64,000 nucleotides of DNA. Source: Actinobaculum suis. GTDB lineage: Bacteria > Actinomycetota > Actinomycetes > Actinomycetales > Actinomycetaceae. The stretch covers positions 62,001-126,000 of the forward strand of contig NZ_FNAU01000003.1 of assembly GCF_900102025.1 (NCBI RefSeq), written 5' to 3'. Numbering within the stretch: the stretch's first letter is position 1; each line of letters begins with the position of its first letter. The notes below the pieces were generated by a model. The model worked only from the letters and a program-made list of their open reading frames with translations, searched no databases and was not told the origin of the DNA. The translations under genes and the position numbers were made by a program. Shown here piece by piece: positions 17,008 to 25,496 of this stretch.

Positions 17008-18315
17008 TTAGCCCTGGATCATTTCGAAAATCGGGCGTACGGAAACCACCGCCATGTACCAGGAAAGCGCCGTCGCGGCCGTACCGGCTACGAGCAGCCA
17101 CTTCGGGTAACGGTACCCCTGCAGCAGGTCGCGGGCGCGGAACCACCCGATGTACATGAAGATCGTGAGGCCGATGGGCAAGATCAAGCCGTTCAACCCG
17201 CCCGCGAAAACGAGCATCGTGCCCGGAGCTTGCCCCCACACGAGGAAGCACACCAAGGAAACGGCGATAAACACCACGGTAGCGATATTGCGCGGCCAGC
17301 CATGTGCGAATTTCTTGTTGAACACAGAGAAGAATGAAACCGATGTGAAGGCCGCACCGATCACGGAGGAAATAGAAGCTGCCCACAGGATCATGCCGAA
17401 GATACGCAAACCAGCATCACCCATGACCTGCAAGAATGCCCACCCGGCCGGATTCATTTCTTCCGGAATGAGGTCCATGATCACCACGGAAGCGTCTTTG
17501 GCGAGCACCGAGGCGCCCACCCCAAAGCAGGCAAGGAACAGCAAATAGCGCATAACACCGGTAACGACGACGCCGTTGATGGATCCATTCGTCACGTCCT
17601 TAACCGCTGCCGGGCCGCTATGACCCGAATCGAGGAAACGGTGCGCTCCCGAATACGTGATGTAACCACCCACGGTACCGCCCACGATCGTGGTGATCGT
17701 AGCCCAGTTGATGGTATCGGGAAGCACGGTTTGCCGCAGCGCCTCCCCCACGGGAGGTTGGGAAACCACGGCTACGTAGAACATGAGGCAAATCATGACG
17801 ACGCCGAGGAGGATAATTACCGAGTCCATGATTTTACCGGCACGTTTCCACAGGAAGATGCCGATAGCGAAGAGAGCGGTAATGAGGCCGCCCAGTTTGA
17901 CGTCGATCCCGAACATGGAATTCATGCCCATGCCGCCGCCGGCAATATTGCCAATATTGAAAACCAGACCGCCGCCAATAATGAGCACGGCTAGCACGAG
18001 ACCCGAACCCGGCAGGGCCGCATTCGCCAGTTCTCCGGCTCGTTTTCCGGAAACTACGATAATGCGCCAGATATTCATCTGGACCGCAATGTCAATCAGG
18101 ATCGAGATCAGGATGGCGAAGCCGAAGGCCGCTCCGAACTGGAAGGTGAAGGTAGCGGTTTGGGTAATAAAACCAGGACCGATAGCCGAGGTGGCCATGA
18201 GGAATATAGCTCCGAGAATAGAGCCCCTCTTATTTTTCACAACGGCTTTTCCTGCCTGGGTGTCCAAACCGGGTAGAGTGTTCTTTTCCGCGGCGGCATT
18301 CCCCTTTGCCAGCAT
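17008..18315 (-). CDS. NRAMP-like transporter of the YcsG type
   Basis: 435-residue membrane protein with about 11 hydrophobic segments. It begins after a 30-residue cytosolic stretch with LMATSAIGPGFITQTATFTFQFG, an NRAMP-family first helix. The DPGN metal-binding motif of true Mn/Fe NRAMPs is replaced here by GPGF, as in the YcsG branch that accompanies pxp genes in B. subtilis. The substrate is therefore more likely an organic compound such as 5-oxoproline or a related acid than a metal (inference). A strong AAAGGAGG lies before ATG 18315. It is the first gene of the operon. Confidence 0.85.
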   Translation of the reverse strand: MLAKGNAAAEKNTLPGLDTQAGKAVVKNKRGSILGAIFLMATSAIGPGFITQTATFTFQFGAAFGFAILISILIDIAVQMNIWRIIVVSGKRAGELANAALPGSGLVLAVLIIGGGLVFNIGNIAGGGMGMNSMFGIDVKLGGLITALFAIGIFLWKRAGKIMDSVIILLGVVMICLMFYVAVVSQPPVGEALRQTVLPDTINWATITTIVGGTVGGYITYSGAHRFLDSGHSGPAAVKDVTNGSINGVVVTGVMRYLLFLACFGVGASVLAKDASVVIMDLIPEEMNPAGWAFLQVMGDAGLRIFGMILWAASISSVIGAAFTSVSFFSVFNKKFAHGWPRNIATVVFIAVSLVCFLVWGQAPGTMLVFAGGLNGLILPIGLTIFMYIGWFRARDLLQGYRYPKWLLVAGTAATALSWYMAVVSVRPIFEMIQG

Positions 18316-18430
18316 GGAATCAGCCTCCTTTACTTACTGCTTTCTCTGTACTTTTCATAGGGGTTTATTTCCGGGACCGGCCTGGATTACGCCGGAGTTC
18401 CGAAGCTAATTCAGGTAACCCACTATTAGG

Positions 18431-18465
18431 TAAAGCAATAGTAAAGGATGGCTGATTTTTGTCAA
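18431..18465 (-). promoter_or_regulatory. Promoter of the 5-oxoproline operon
   Basis: Reading leftwards, a consensus -35 TTGACA (18460-18465) and a -10 TACTAT (18438-18443) are 16 bp apart. The predicted transcript start is near 18431, leaving a leader of about 115 bases to the transporter ATG. This is the clearest sigma-70-type promoter in the window. Confidence 0.7.
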
Positions 18466-18487
18466 GAGGGAGGAGTAATCTTGATAG

Positions 18488-19618
18488 TTATCTCAACTTT
18501 TCGATTTCGGCAGTAAGCTGCGGAAGCACTTCATAAAGGTCTCCCACGATCCCGTAATCGGCTACTTCGAAAATCCCGGCTTCCGGATCATTATTAATGG
18601 CAACGATCGTCTCTGCTTCGGCCACGCCGGCCGTAAAGTGGATTGCCCCGGAAACACCGGCGGTAACGAGCAGGCTGCCACGCATGCGCACGCCTTCCAA
18701 GCCGAGGTATTGATCGCGGCTCATCCACCCTTCCACATCGCACAGGGGCCGCGAAGAACCGAGAGCCGCGTCTAGGGCGGTAGCCAGTTCAGCAGCCAGG
18801 TGCAGATCTTCCTTGTGTACAAATCCGCGCCCGGCGGCTACTACCCTATCGGCGCGGGAAAGATCTACTTCTCCTACCTCGGCGGCTTGCCGGTCCGTGA
18901 TTTTGGCACAGCCAAGCAGGTCTGCCTCCTCGGGTCTGAGCACTTCCACTTCCGGTGCCGCATCCGTAGCTGGCGGTTCTGCAGCGGCAGCTGGTGTTGC
19001 GGCAGCCGGTGTTGCGGTAGCTGGTGCGCCGGCTGTATCGGCGGCAGCGCTAGTTTCCGCGGCAGCGCTAGTTTCCGCGGCAGCGCTAGTTTCCGCGGCA
19101 GCTCCAGCTTCCGTTTCTGCAGCGGCGCAAGTTTCCGCGGCGGCGCTAGTTTCTGCGGCGGCACAAGTTTCCGCGGCGGCGCTAGTTTCTGCGGCGGCTG
19201 CGGACATTGGTTCCATAATCGCCACTAGGGGCGCTTCTAGCGGATAGTCCTCTAAGGTTGCGCCGCCAAAGCGGGCAAGGGTCAAGGTGTTTTCGTCAAA
19301 GCTACGCACTCCGGTAAGGAGCGGGAGGCCATATTTGACGGCTACGGCCCCCGCAAAGGCACGTGCAACCCCTGTACTCGGTGCCAAGACGAGATCGTTC
19401 GGGCCCAGCTCCACCAGGCCGGCCACGTACATTGCCGCGGTTTCCGGCGGAATACCCGCTTCCAGTTCCACGCGAATGGCGCGATCCGCGCCGGCTACAT
19501 CAGCATCAGTAGCTTCCGTACCATTTGCTACGCCCACTACATTTACTGGACCGCGGCGCTTGGCGAACGCTACGAGTTCACTCACATCTGCTCCGGCACT
19601 AAGAACCCAAACCGTCAC
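18488..19618 (-). CDS. etfA: Electron transfer flavoprotein alpha subunit with repeat-expanded linker
   Basis: 376 residues. FAD-binding subunit of ETF, passing electrons from flavin dehydrogenases to an acceptor. Residues 1-136 are the N-terminal ETF domain. Residues 225-376 are the FAD domain with VVAAGRGF, VTAGVSGAIHFTAG and AIVGD-like motifs (INNDPEAGIFEVADYGIVGD). Between them, residues 139-220 are low complexity: about nine AET(S/C)AA hexapeptides and then Ala/Pro/Thr-rich sequence. ETF-alpha normally has only a short hinge there. The start is GTG at 19618, overlapping the etfB stop (GTGA). Function of the extended linker is unknown. Confidence 0.92.
   Translation of the reverse strand: MTVWVLSAGADVSELVAFAKRRGPVNVVGVANGTEATDADVAGADRAIRVELEAGIPPETAAMYVAGLVELGPNDLVLAPSTGVARAFAGAVAVKYGLPLLTGVRSFDENTLTLARFGGATLEDYPLEAPLVAIMEPMSAAAAETSAAAETCAAAETSAAAETCAAAETEAGAAAETSAAAETSAAAETSAAADTAGAPATATPAAATPAAAAEPPATDAAPEVEVLRPEEADLLGCAKITDRQAAEVGEVDLSRADRVVAAGRGFVHKEDLHLAAELATALDAALGSSRPLCDVEGWMSRDQYLGLEGVRMRGSLLVTAGVSGAIHFTAGVAEAETIVAINNDPEAGIFEVADYGIVGDLYEVLPQLTAEIEKLR
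19037..19200. repeat. 18 bp in-frame repeats encoding the EtfA linker
   Basis: GCAGCGCTAGTTTCCGCG and close variants recur about nine times at 18 bp spacing on the + strand. On the coding strand each gives one Ala-Glu-Thr-(Ser/Cys)-Ala-Ala unit. Third-position variants between units suggest the array is not newly formed throughout. Confidence 0.8.
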
Positions 19619-20391
19619 TTGTTACCTCCAATGAAGCCGGCATCGCGCAGGGCGGCCGCCAATTGTGCCGGTGCTTCCTGCCCGCTAAAGATAATATGCT
19701 TGCGTTGCTTTTCGGCGGCTTTCCGCCGGGCAAGCGGACTGGCTGTAATCGGAGAAAGCCCCAGTTCGGCCACGGAAACTTCCGCGTAAGGTTTCTTGCC
19801 GGCGCCAATAATATCGCGCATGCTCGGCACGGATACTTCTGCCGCATCCGAGGTAACCGCGATTACTGCCGGACCGCATAGATCAATGCGGCGTAGTTCG
19901 GCACCTACTTGCTGTAAGCACCGAAAAGTCCCGTTTTCACGAAGCTCAATTTTGGTGACGTCTTGGAAACAGGGCCAGCCCAGATGGGCCGCGGCGATCC
20001 CCGGGATCACCCGGCCACCTTCATCAATACTGCCCGGGCCGGTAAGAAGGAGGGTGATATCCCCTTCCCGTTTCACGAGCGTGGCCAAAGCCTGCCCCAT
20101 CGTGGTGGCGGTCCATTTTTCGGTAGCATCATCAGCCACGATGAGGGCCCGATCCGGACCGTTTGATAAAGCACTTTTTCTGATGGCACCGCTGGCCGCG
20201 ATGCTGCTTCCGACGGTAATCCCTAAGGATTCGGTTCCAAGTTGCGCCGCGAGATCGGCCGCTACTTGCATGGCAACGACGTCGTCGTCAGATATTACTG
20301 GGCGCGCACGAGACCAGTCCATATCCCCGCTTTCCGTAACCCTGGCGGCTTCCGGATTACGGGCAACCTTATAGGCAACCGCAATGGTCAT
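19615..20391 (-). CDS. etfB: Electron transfer flavoprotein beta subunit
   Basis: 258 residues with the AMP-binding ETF-beta fold. It starts MTIAVAYKVARNPEAARV. SNGPDRALIVADD and TLLLTGPGSIDEGGRVIPGIAAAHLGWP are typical of the family, as is the recognition-loop region near VPSMRDIIGAGKKPY. It is translationally coupled to etfA by a four-base overlap. No acyl-CoA dehydrogenase or ETF:quinone oxidoreductase gene lies in the window, so its electron donor cannot be read from context. Confidence 0.92.
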   Translation of the reverse strand: MTIAVAYKVARNPEAARVTESGDMDWSRARPVISDDDVVAMQVAADLAAQLGTESLGITVGSSIAASGAIRKSALSNGPDRALIVADDATEKWTATTMGQALATLVKREGDITLLLTGPGSIDEGGRVIPGIAAAHLGWPCFQDVTKIELRENGTFRCLQQVGAELRRIDLCGPAVIAVTSDAAEVSVPSMRDIIGAGKKPYAEVSVAELGLSPITASPLARRKAAEKQRKHIIFSGQEAPAQLAAALRDAGFIGGNK

Positions 20392-20500
20392 GCCTTCCTC
20401 GCTTCCCTCCGTGTATCGATCTACGGTTTGGTTTTTCGCTCAATTGATTGTCCCGAGCGCTGCGGGCATATCCTGCTCAAACCTTACCTTGATCTCGAGG

Positions 20501-20833
20501 CTAGAGCACCTCCGGATTCGTCTCAGCGAGGTTTTCCTCTCCCGCATCGCTTTCCGGGTGGGTTGCGGCTCGCCACGCACACAGCACCCCGCCCGCGATC
20601 ATAGCGATCCCCGTCCACAAATTCAGGTTCAACCCCGCGGCTTTCGCCAAATCTTCTGCGGTCACAAAGAATAATCCGTACACCGTGAGCATAAACCCAA
20701 ACCCGCCCAGCATCACCGCCATCCAAACCCGCAAATCTAATACCGAAAACCGCACGCGCCCGGACCGGCGAGGATTTGCTGGCGCCGCTGCCGTGCCCTT
20801 TGCTGCCGCTTGCTCTTTGTTTTCTTTAGTCAT
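20501..20833 (-). CDS. Small membrane protein, two transmembrane segments
   Basis: 110 residues, not recognised as a named family. A charged N-terminal tail of about 30 residues is followed by two hydrophobic segments (about residues 36-58 and 70-88) and an acidic C-terminal tail. It lies between a sodium:solute symporter and etfBA, all leftward. Small two-helix partners often accompany sodium:solute symporters, so a symporter accessory role is possible, but the 243 bp repeat-bearing gap weakens that. AAGGA precedes the ATG by ten bases. Confidence 0.7.
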   Translation of the reverse strand: MTKENKEQAAAKGTAAAPANPRRSGRVRFSVLDLRVWMAVMLGGFGFMLTVYGLFFVTAEDLAKAAGLNLNLWTGIAMIAGGVLCAWRAATHPESDAGEENLAETNPEVL

Positions 20834-20950
20834 TTGTTCGATTCCTTGGTGCTTGGTTAGTTTGCTGTTTAGTACCGGCGGTTATTTCCCTGGTGTTTGA
20901 TTGGTCCTTTTTCTATTGGGTACTTGGTTCTTTCTCTGCCGGGCGGTTGG

Positions 20951-21025
20951 TTCGTTTCTTTGGCTTAGCGCCGGGCTCGTTTTCTTGGCTTAGCGCCGGC
21001 TCGTTTTCTTTGGCTTAGCGCAGAT
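20951..21025. repeat. About 25 bp tandem repeats downstream of the symporter gene
   Basis: Three units based on TCGTTTTCTTTGGCTTAGCG (20951-20976, 20977-21000, 21001-21025) differ by one-base indels and a diverged end. They lie between the symporter stop and the small membrane protein start. Confidence 0.75.
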
Positions 21026-21076
21026 TAGCTTCCTTTGCTTAGCTGGTAGCAAACCCCGGTGTTAAGCGGTGCGGTT

Positions 21077-22780
21077 TTAGGCGAAGCACACGTTGAGTAC
21101 TAGGCAAACCGCGAGAACGACGCCGCCGAGCGGGCCGGGCCGTTCCCACCAGTGCAGTTTTTCCCCGGCTGCTTCCCGCTGGCGGGCTTCGGCAATTTGC
21201 GCGGCCGCCAAATCCGGGGCAGGCCGGGCACCGCGAATCGGCATTTTGGTTCTCCCCCATACCAGGCCGTCTAGTTCTTCTAGGGGTTTGGGCGGGGTAC
21301 GCCAGGTGACCAGCACAGATACGGCAATATCGGCCACGAATGCCACGCCCGAGGCCATAAAGGAAGCTGCTTGGGAAGAATTAAAGGTGAGAAAACCTGC
21401 CGCGTTGCCGATTTGTACAAACCCGGCTCCGGCCGCGCCGGCCACCAGTCCCCACAGGCCCGCTTGCGGGCTCATGCGTTTCCAAAACATGCCGAGGATG
21501 AAAGTCGCGAACAGGGGTGCGTTGAAAATTGACTGCAATAGTTGTGTGTAGTCTTGCAGGTTCGAAAATTCGGCGGCAATAAAGGCCGTGCCGACGGCTA
21601 TGATCACACCCCAGAAAGTAAAACGCCGCCCGGCTTTTACGTAGTAGGAGTCAGACCTGCCGGGCCGAATATAGGTTTCCCACAGGTCGTAGGTGATCAC
21701 GGTTGTGAAAGACGAAATATTAGCTGCCATGCCGGCCATAAACGCGGCAATTAACCCGGCCAGAGCTAATCCGAGCAAACCGTGCGGCATAATCTGCCCA
21801 ATTAAAGCTGGTAACGCTTCGTTGTAGGCCAGTTGGTCGGTATGTAGTTCCGGAATAAGCACGGCGGCGATCAGCCCCGGCACAATAATTACGGCCGGCA
21901 GGAACATTTTCGGGATGGCTGCCAGGATTGGGGCGAGCCGGGCCGAACGCATATCGCGGGCAGAAAGCGCCCGCTGTACTTCCGTGAAATTCGTGGTCCA
22001 GTATCCGAAGGAATTCACAAAGCCCATGCCCAGGGCAATTCCAATCCAGTTCCCGTACGGGTTGGTGGTATTACTAAGCCCGGTTCCGCCCCACACGGAT
22101 AGCCCATCCGGGCCAAGTACCTGTGAGTTTTGCAGGGCTTCTACGAGCCCGGCCGGCCCGCCCACGCGCGCCAGACCGCCAATGGTCAGCGGGGTTATAA
22201 AAGCAATAATGAGCAGGAGTTGGAGCACTTCGTTATACATGGTGGCGGTAAGCCCGCCGGCCGCGGTATAGACAAGCACAATCCCCGCCGAAAATACGAT
22301 AGAAATCCATAGCGGCCACCCGATCAGCACATTGATCAGCAAGGCCAAGGCAAACAGGTTAATCCCAGCTACCAGAATGGTAGAAATAGTGAAGATCACC
22401 GACTGGTACACGTGCGTGGCTTTATCGAACCGCAAACGCAGATACTCGGGCACGCTCCGCACCCGCGCGCCGTAATAGAACGGCATCATGACCAGGCCAA
22501 GGAACACCATGGCCGGCACGGCCCCAATCCAGTAGTAATGCACGGTGGGTAGCCCGTGTTGTGAACCGGAGGCAGCCATGCCGATTAGTTCCACCGCGCC
22601 AATATTGGCGGAAAGGAAAGCCATGGCACAAATCCAGGCTGGCAAAGAGCGCCCGGAAAGGAAGAAATCCTCGGCCGAGGTAACCTTGCGCCGGGTCACC
22701 CACCCGATCGTTATCACTAAGGCCACATAGAGCACGATGAAGCTGTAATCAAAAAGATTCGCATCGAGCCTGAGGTCCAT
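21077..22780 (-). CDS. Sodium:solute symporter (SSS family)
   Basis: 567-residue inner-membrane transporter with about 13-14 hydrophobic helices. The start LDANLFDYSFIVLYVALVI, then SAEDFFLSGRSLPAW and MAFLSANIGAVELIGMAASG, are the family's first helices and sodium-site region. YYGARVRSVPEYLRLRFD and FTTVITYDLWETYIRP are further conserved loops. Sequence style is that of sugar/inositol symporters, and the adjoining Gfo/Idh/MocA dehydrogenase supports a polyol or sugar substrate (inference). It is 49 bp downstream of that dehydrogenase gene. Confidence 0.9.
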   Translation of the reverse strand: MDLRLDANLFDYSFIVLYVALVITIGWVTRRKVTSAEDFFLSGRSLPAWICAMAFLSANIGAVELIGMAASGSQHGLPTVHYYWIGAVPAMVFLGLVMMPFYYGARVRSVPEYLRLRFDKATHVYQSVIFTISTILVAGINLFALALLINVLIGWPLWISIVFSAGIVLVYTAAGGLTATMYNEVLQLLLIIAFITPLTIGGLARVGGPAGLVEALQNSQVLGPDGLSVWGGTGLSNTTNPYGNWIGIALGMGFVNSFGYWTTNFTEVQRALSARDMRSARLAPILAAIPKMFLPAVIIVPGLIAAVLIPELHTDQLAYNEALPALIGQIMPHGLLGLALAGLIAAFMAGMAANISSFTTVITYDLWETYIRPGRSDSYYVKAGRRFTFWGVIIAVGTAFIAAEFSNLQDYTQLLQSIFNAPLFATFILGMFWKRMSPQAGLWGLVAGAAGAGFVQIGNAAGFLTFNSSQAASFMASGVAFVADIAVSVLVTWRTPPKPLEELDGLVWGRTKMPIRGARPAPDLAAAQIAEARQREAAGEKLHWWERPGPLGGVVLAVCLVLNVCFA

Positions 22781-22829
22781 ATGTGTCTCGCTTTCGCTGC
22801 TAGAAGCCGGCTAGCTCGGCACCGCCGGT

Positions 22830-23975
22830 TTACTTGGTGCCGGTTTCCGCGTGAGCCTGCTGAATTTCGGCGACCGTTACCGGGCGGTGTTCCTGGAACG
22901 ACCGCTGGGCCGCTTCCGCAATTTCTAGGGCTCGCACAGCATCTGCTAGCCCTGCCGGTACTGCTTCCCCGGTCTGTATAACTTTTAGGAAGGCATCAAT
23001 TTCGCGGACATAACAGTCCGCGAACCGCGCGATGAAATCCACCCACGGTTCGCCCTGCGGGTAGCTCACCCCGGGTTCCAGAGAATCCAAAGGAAGCTTT
23101 TCATCCATTCCCACTACTTCGGTGCGGGTGGTTCCGTGCAGTTCCATGCGCACGTCGTACCCGTGCCCGTTGTAGCGCGACGACGACGCCGTTACCAACA
23201 CCCCGCCCGTCATTTTCAGGACGGCCACGGTTTCGGCTGCATCCGCAAAATCGCGGAAATCAGCTAGGCCCAAATCGTTTCCGTAGGCAAAGACTTCTTC
23301 CACTTCTTGGCCGGTGACCCAGCGCAGGACATCAAAATCATGGATCAGGCAGTCCACGAAAATCCCACCGGAAGCGGCCAGAAATTCGCGGTGCGGCGGG
23401 TTTTGGTCCATGGTGTGCATAATCACCCGGCGCAATTCTCCCAGTTTTCCAGCCGCTATATGTTTGCGCGCGGCGCTATAGGCGGGATCGAAACGGCGTT
23501 GGAAACCAATATGGATTGGTGCATTCGCCGGGGTATTAGCACACACCCGCAAAGTTTCTGCCAGCGAGGTAGCAACCGGTTTTTCGCAAAATACCGGCAG
23601 CCCGCGTTGTGCTACCGCAATAATCTGCGCGCCATGCACGTTGGTGGGGCTGGTAATTACTACTCCATCGAGGCCGGCGGCCCGGCCCGTACCCGTCTCG
23701 ATCTCTTCCGGGCTAGCTATTTCCACCCGGGCCCCGCTAATGCCTTGGGCACGCGAAATCTCTGCCAGTTCGGCAGCTACCTGTTCAGCCCGGCCCGGCT
23801 GGGGATCAGCAATCACCAAACGTGCCACCCGCGAATTGAGAATCTTCGCGTGCATAACCCCCGCCCGGCCCAGCCCGAGCTGGCCGATTACTAGCTCATT
23901 ACCAAGCGCCGGCTCTTCCTGGGACGCAATCGCTGAGTCCCTAGCCGTCTCTTTGTTAGTAGCTGCTGCCTGCAT
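22830..23975 (-). CDS. Gfo/Idh/MocA-family oxidoreductase, inositol-dehydrogenase-like
   Basis: 381-residue NAD(P)-dependent sugar/polyol dehydrogenase. The Rossmann fold starts around residue 28 with VIGQLGLGRAGVMHAKIL. The family's EKP motif is in VFCEKPVATSL, and the catalytic region GIFVDCLIHDFDVLRW carries the aspartate and histidine. myo-Inositol 2-dehydrogenase (IolG) is the best guess; substrate is not certain. The first 27 residues are a polar extension. AGGAG lies before ATG 23975. It heads the operon with the sodium symporter, and two AGCGCT-centred sites lie upstream. Confidence 0.85.
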   Translation of the reverse strand: MQAAATNKETARDSAIASQEEPALGNELVIGQLGLGRAGVMHAKILNSRVARLVIADPQPGRAEQVAAELAEISRAQGISGARVEIASPEEIETGTGRAAGLDGVVITSPTNVHGAQIIAVAQRGLPVFCEKPVATSLAETLRVCANTPANAPIHIGFQRRFDPAYSAARKHIAAGKLGELRRVIMHTMDQNPPHREFLAASGGIFVDCLIHDFDVLRWVTGQEVEEVFAYGNDLGLADFRDFADAAETVAVLKMTGGVLVTASSSRYNGHGYDVRMELHGTTRTEVVGMDEKLPLDSLEPGVSYPQGEPWVDFIARFADCYVREIDAFLKVIQTGEAVPAGLADAVRALEIAEAAQRSFQEHRPVTVAEIQQAHAETGTK

Positions 23976-24354
23976 TTTTTCTCCTGCCTAGCTACGAAGG
24001 CAAATACGTTAACCGCGGGCGTTATCACCTTCGGTGGCGCCCTATTTTTGCCTAGATCTCCAGAGTAACGCCTTTGGCACCGCCGTGAGCGTGATTTTGC
24101 CCGCTTGAGACTTCATTTCCGTACGCCATTCACCTCTATGCAGCCTTCGAGTAAGCGCTATTTCATATTCCTGCTAAGCGCTTTTAGCACCGCCAGGAAC
24201 GTGCGGCCAAATGGCTCTGGGGCGGGCTTTCGGCGTCGTCGGCAAGTTATCCACACCGCCGCCAGGCACCGCAAACCGGAGCGAAAAATTGCCCCCTTGA
24301 CACGCACCCCAGTTACTTGGTTAGCTACTCATGTAACTAACCAAGGGGGTGTGT
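23976..24354. promoter_or_regulatory. Divergent control region between the dehydrogenase-symporter operon and the GntR operon
   Basis: This 379 bp stretch holds no gene. Two TAAGCGCT sites (24152-24159 and 24175-24182) lie 23 bp apart; the second is inside a 16 bp inverted repeat GCTAA-GCGCTT-TTAGC (24173-24188). These look like LacI-family half-sites and would serve the leftward sugar operon. To the right are TTGACA (24297-24302) and the GntR palindrome. Confidence 0.55.
24316..24345. promoter_or_regulatory. 30 bp palindromic operator of the GntR/ABC operon
   Basis: CTTGGTTAG (24316-24324) pairs with CTAACCAAG (24337-24345), and the inner TAC/GTA also pairs. A TTGACA -35 lies 14 bp upstream, so the palindrome covers the -10 region and ends nine bases before the regulator's ATG. 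This is the arrangement of an autoregulated YtrA-type repressor. Confidence 0.75.
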
Positions 24355-24750
24355 ATGGACTTCGCTTCGGGAATCCCTATCTACCTGCAGATCGCACAGA
24401 ACATTCGCGAGCAGATCCTTTCCGGGCAATTGCCCGCGGGTTCGCAAACAATGTCCACCACCCAGTACGCGGCCGCCTACAAAATTAACCCTGCTACCGC
24501 TAATAAGGCACTGAACCTGCTGGTAGATGAGGGGTTACTGGAGAAACGGCGCGGAGTGGGAATGTTTGTGACAGCGCGAGCCGAACAGCTTTTGCGCGCT
24601 ACCGGCAGAGAAGAGTACGCGGAAAAAGTACTGGGGCCCGCGCTGGACGAAGGGTTGAATTTAGGGTTCACCATCGCTCAGATTTTGCGGTTTGCCCGCG
24701 CCCATTTCGAGGCAGAAAACACCAAGCACACGGAAGGAGAAGCGCTGTGA
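24355..24750 (+). CDS. GntR-family transcriptional regulator, YtrA subfamily
   Basis: 131 residues. The N-terminal winged helix (IPIYLQIAQNIREQILSGQL, then MSTTQYAAAYKINPATANKA and LVDEGLLEKRRGVGMFV) is typical of GntR. Only about 50 residues follow, which defines the short YtrA subfamily that controls linked ABC transporters. The upstream in-frame GTG at 24349 is less likely than ATG 24355, which follows AAGGGGG. Its stop overlaps the start of the ABC ATPase gene. A 30 bp palindrome over its promoter is its likely operator. Confidence 0.92.
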   Translation: MDFASGIPIYLQIAQNIREQILSGQLPAGSQTMSTTQYAAAYKINPATANKALNLLVDEGLLEKRRGVGMFVTARAEQLLRATGREEYAEKVLGPALDEGLNLGFTIAQILRFARAHFEAENTKHTEGEAL

Positions 24751-25496
24751 TACGCACCGAGAAACTCAGCTTTACCTATCGCAAAAAGCCGGCAATATCG
24801 CAGGTCACGCTAGAGTTTACGAGTCCGAGTATTACCGGCATGCTAGGCCGTAACGGGTCTGGAAAATCCACGCTCGGCATGCTTTTAGCGGGTCTGCTCA
24901 AACCGGATTCCGGGGAGGTGTACTACCGCGGCGAACGTGTTTTTGAAAGCGCGGCCGCCATGGCAGCAATCGCCTATGTTTCGGAAGCTACAGTGGCTTT
25001 CCCAGATTCCCCGCTCACCACCACTATGCACGTGTGGGAACAGGCACGCGAAACCTGGGATGGCGAATATGCCCACGAGCTGCTCGAACTTTTCGAACTC
25101 TCCCCCAAGGCTTCCCCCTTGCAACTTTCGCGCGGGCAACTCGCGGCCTTCCACGCCACGCTCGGCCTGGCAGCCCGCACTCCCGTCACCATCCTGGACG
25201 AGGTGCATTTGGGAATGGACGCGGTGTACCGCGAAATTTTCTACCGGTGCTTGCTGGCTGATTACACCGCGCACCCGCGCACTATCATCCTTTCTTCGCA
25301 TCTCATTGAGGAAATACAGAACCTGCTAGACCGGGCAATTTTCCTTGACCACGGCACTGTAATTGCCGACGGCGACCCAGACGAGCTACGTGCCAAGTAC
25401 GGCCAAAACGGCAAACTTGCTTCTTTGACCGAAGTGCTCATGGCCCTCACACTCTCCGATTCACAAAAACAAAGCATGGGAGGAGACCCGCAATGA
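24747..25496 (+). CDS. ABC transporter ATP-binding protein
   Basis: 249 residues. Walker A is GRNGSGKST at about residues 35-43, the signature is LSRGQLAAF, and Walker B is PVTILDEVHLGMD. The switch histidine is in IILSSHLIEE. The DEV(H) after Walker B replaces the usual DEP. GTG start 24747 overlaps the regulator's TGA. With the regulator and permease it forms a three-gene operon resembling cell-envelope stress or antimicrobial-peptide export systems of the YtrA type (inference). Confidence 0.93.
   Translation: MIRTEKLSFTYRKKPAISQVTLEFTSPSITGMLGRNGSGKSTLGMLLAGLLKPDSGEVYYRGERVFESAAAMAAIAYVSEATVAFPDSPLTTTMHVWEQARETWDGEYAHELLELFELSPKASPLQLSRGQLAAFHATLGLAARTPVTILDEVHLGMDAVYREIFYRCLLADYTAHPRTIILSSHLIEEIQNLLDRAIFLDHGTVIADGDPDELRAKYGQNGKLASLTEVLMALTLSDSQKQSMGGDPQ

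Noticed and set aside
17008-18315. Manganese/iron NRAMP transporter
   Set aside because: The DPGN metal motif is missing and the operon is for 5-oxoproline, so metal transport is unlikely although the fold is NRAMP-like.
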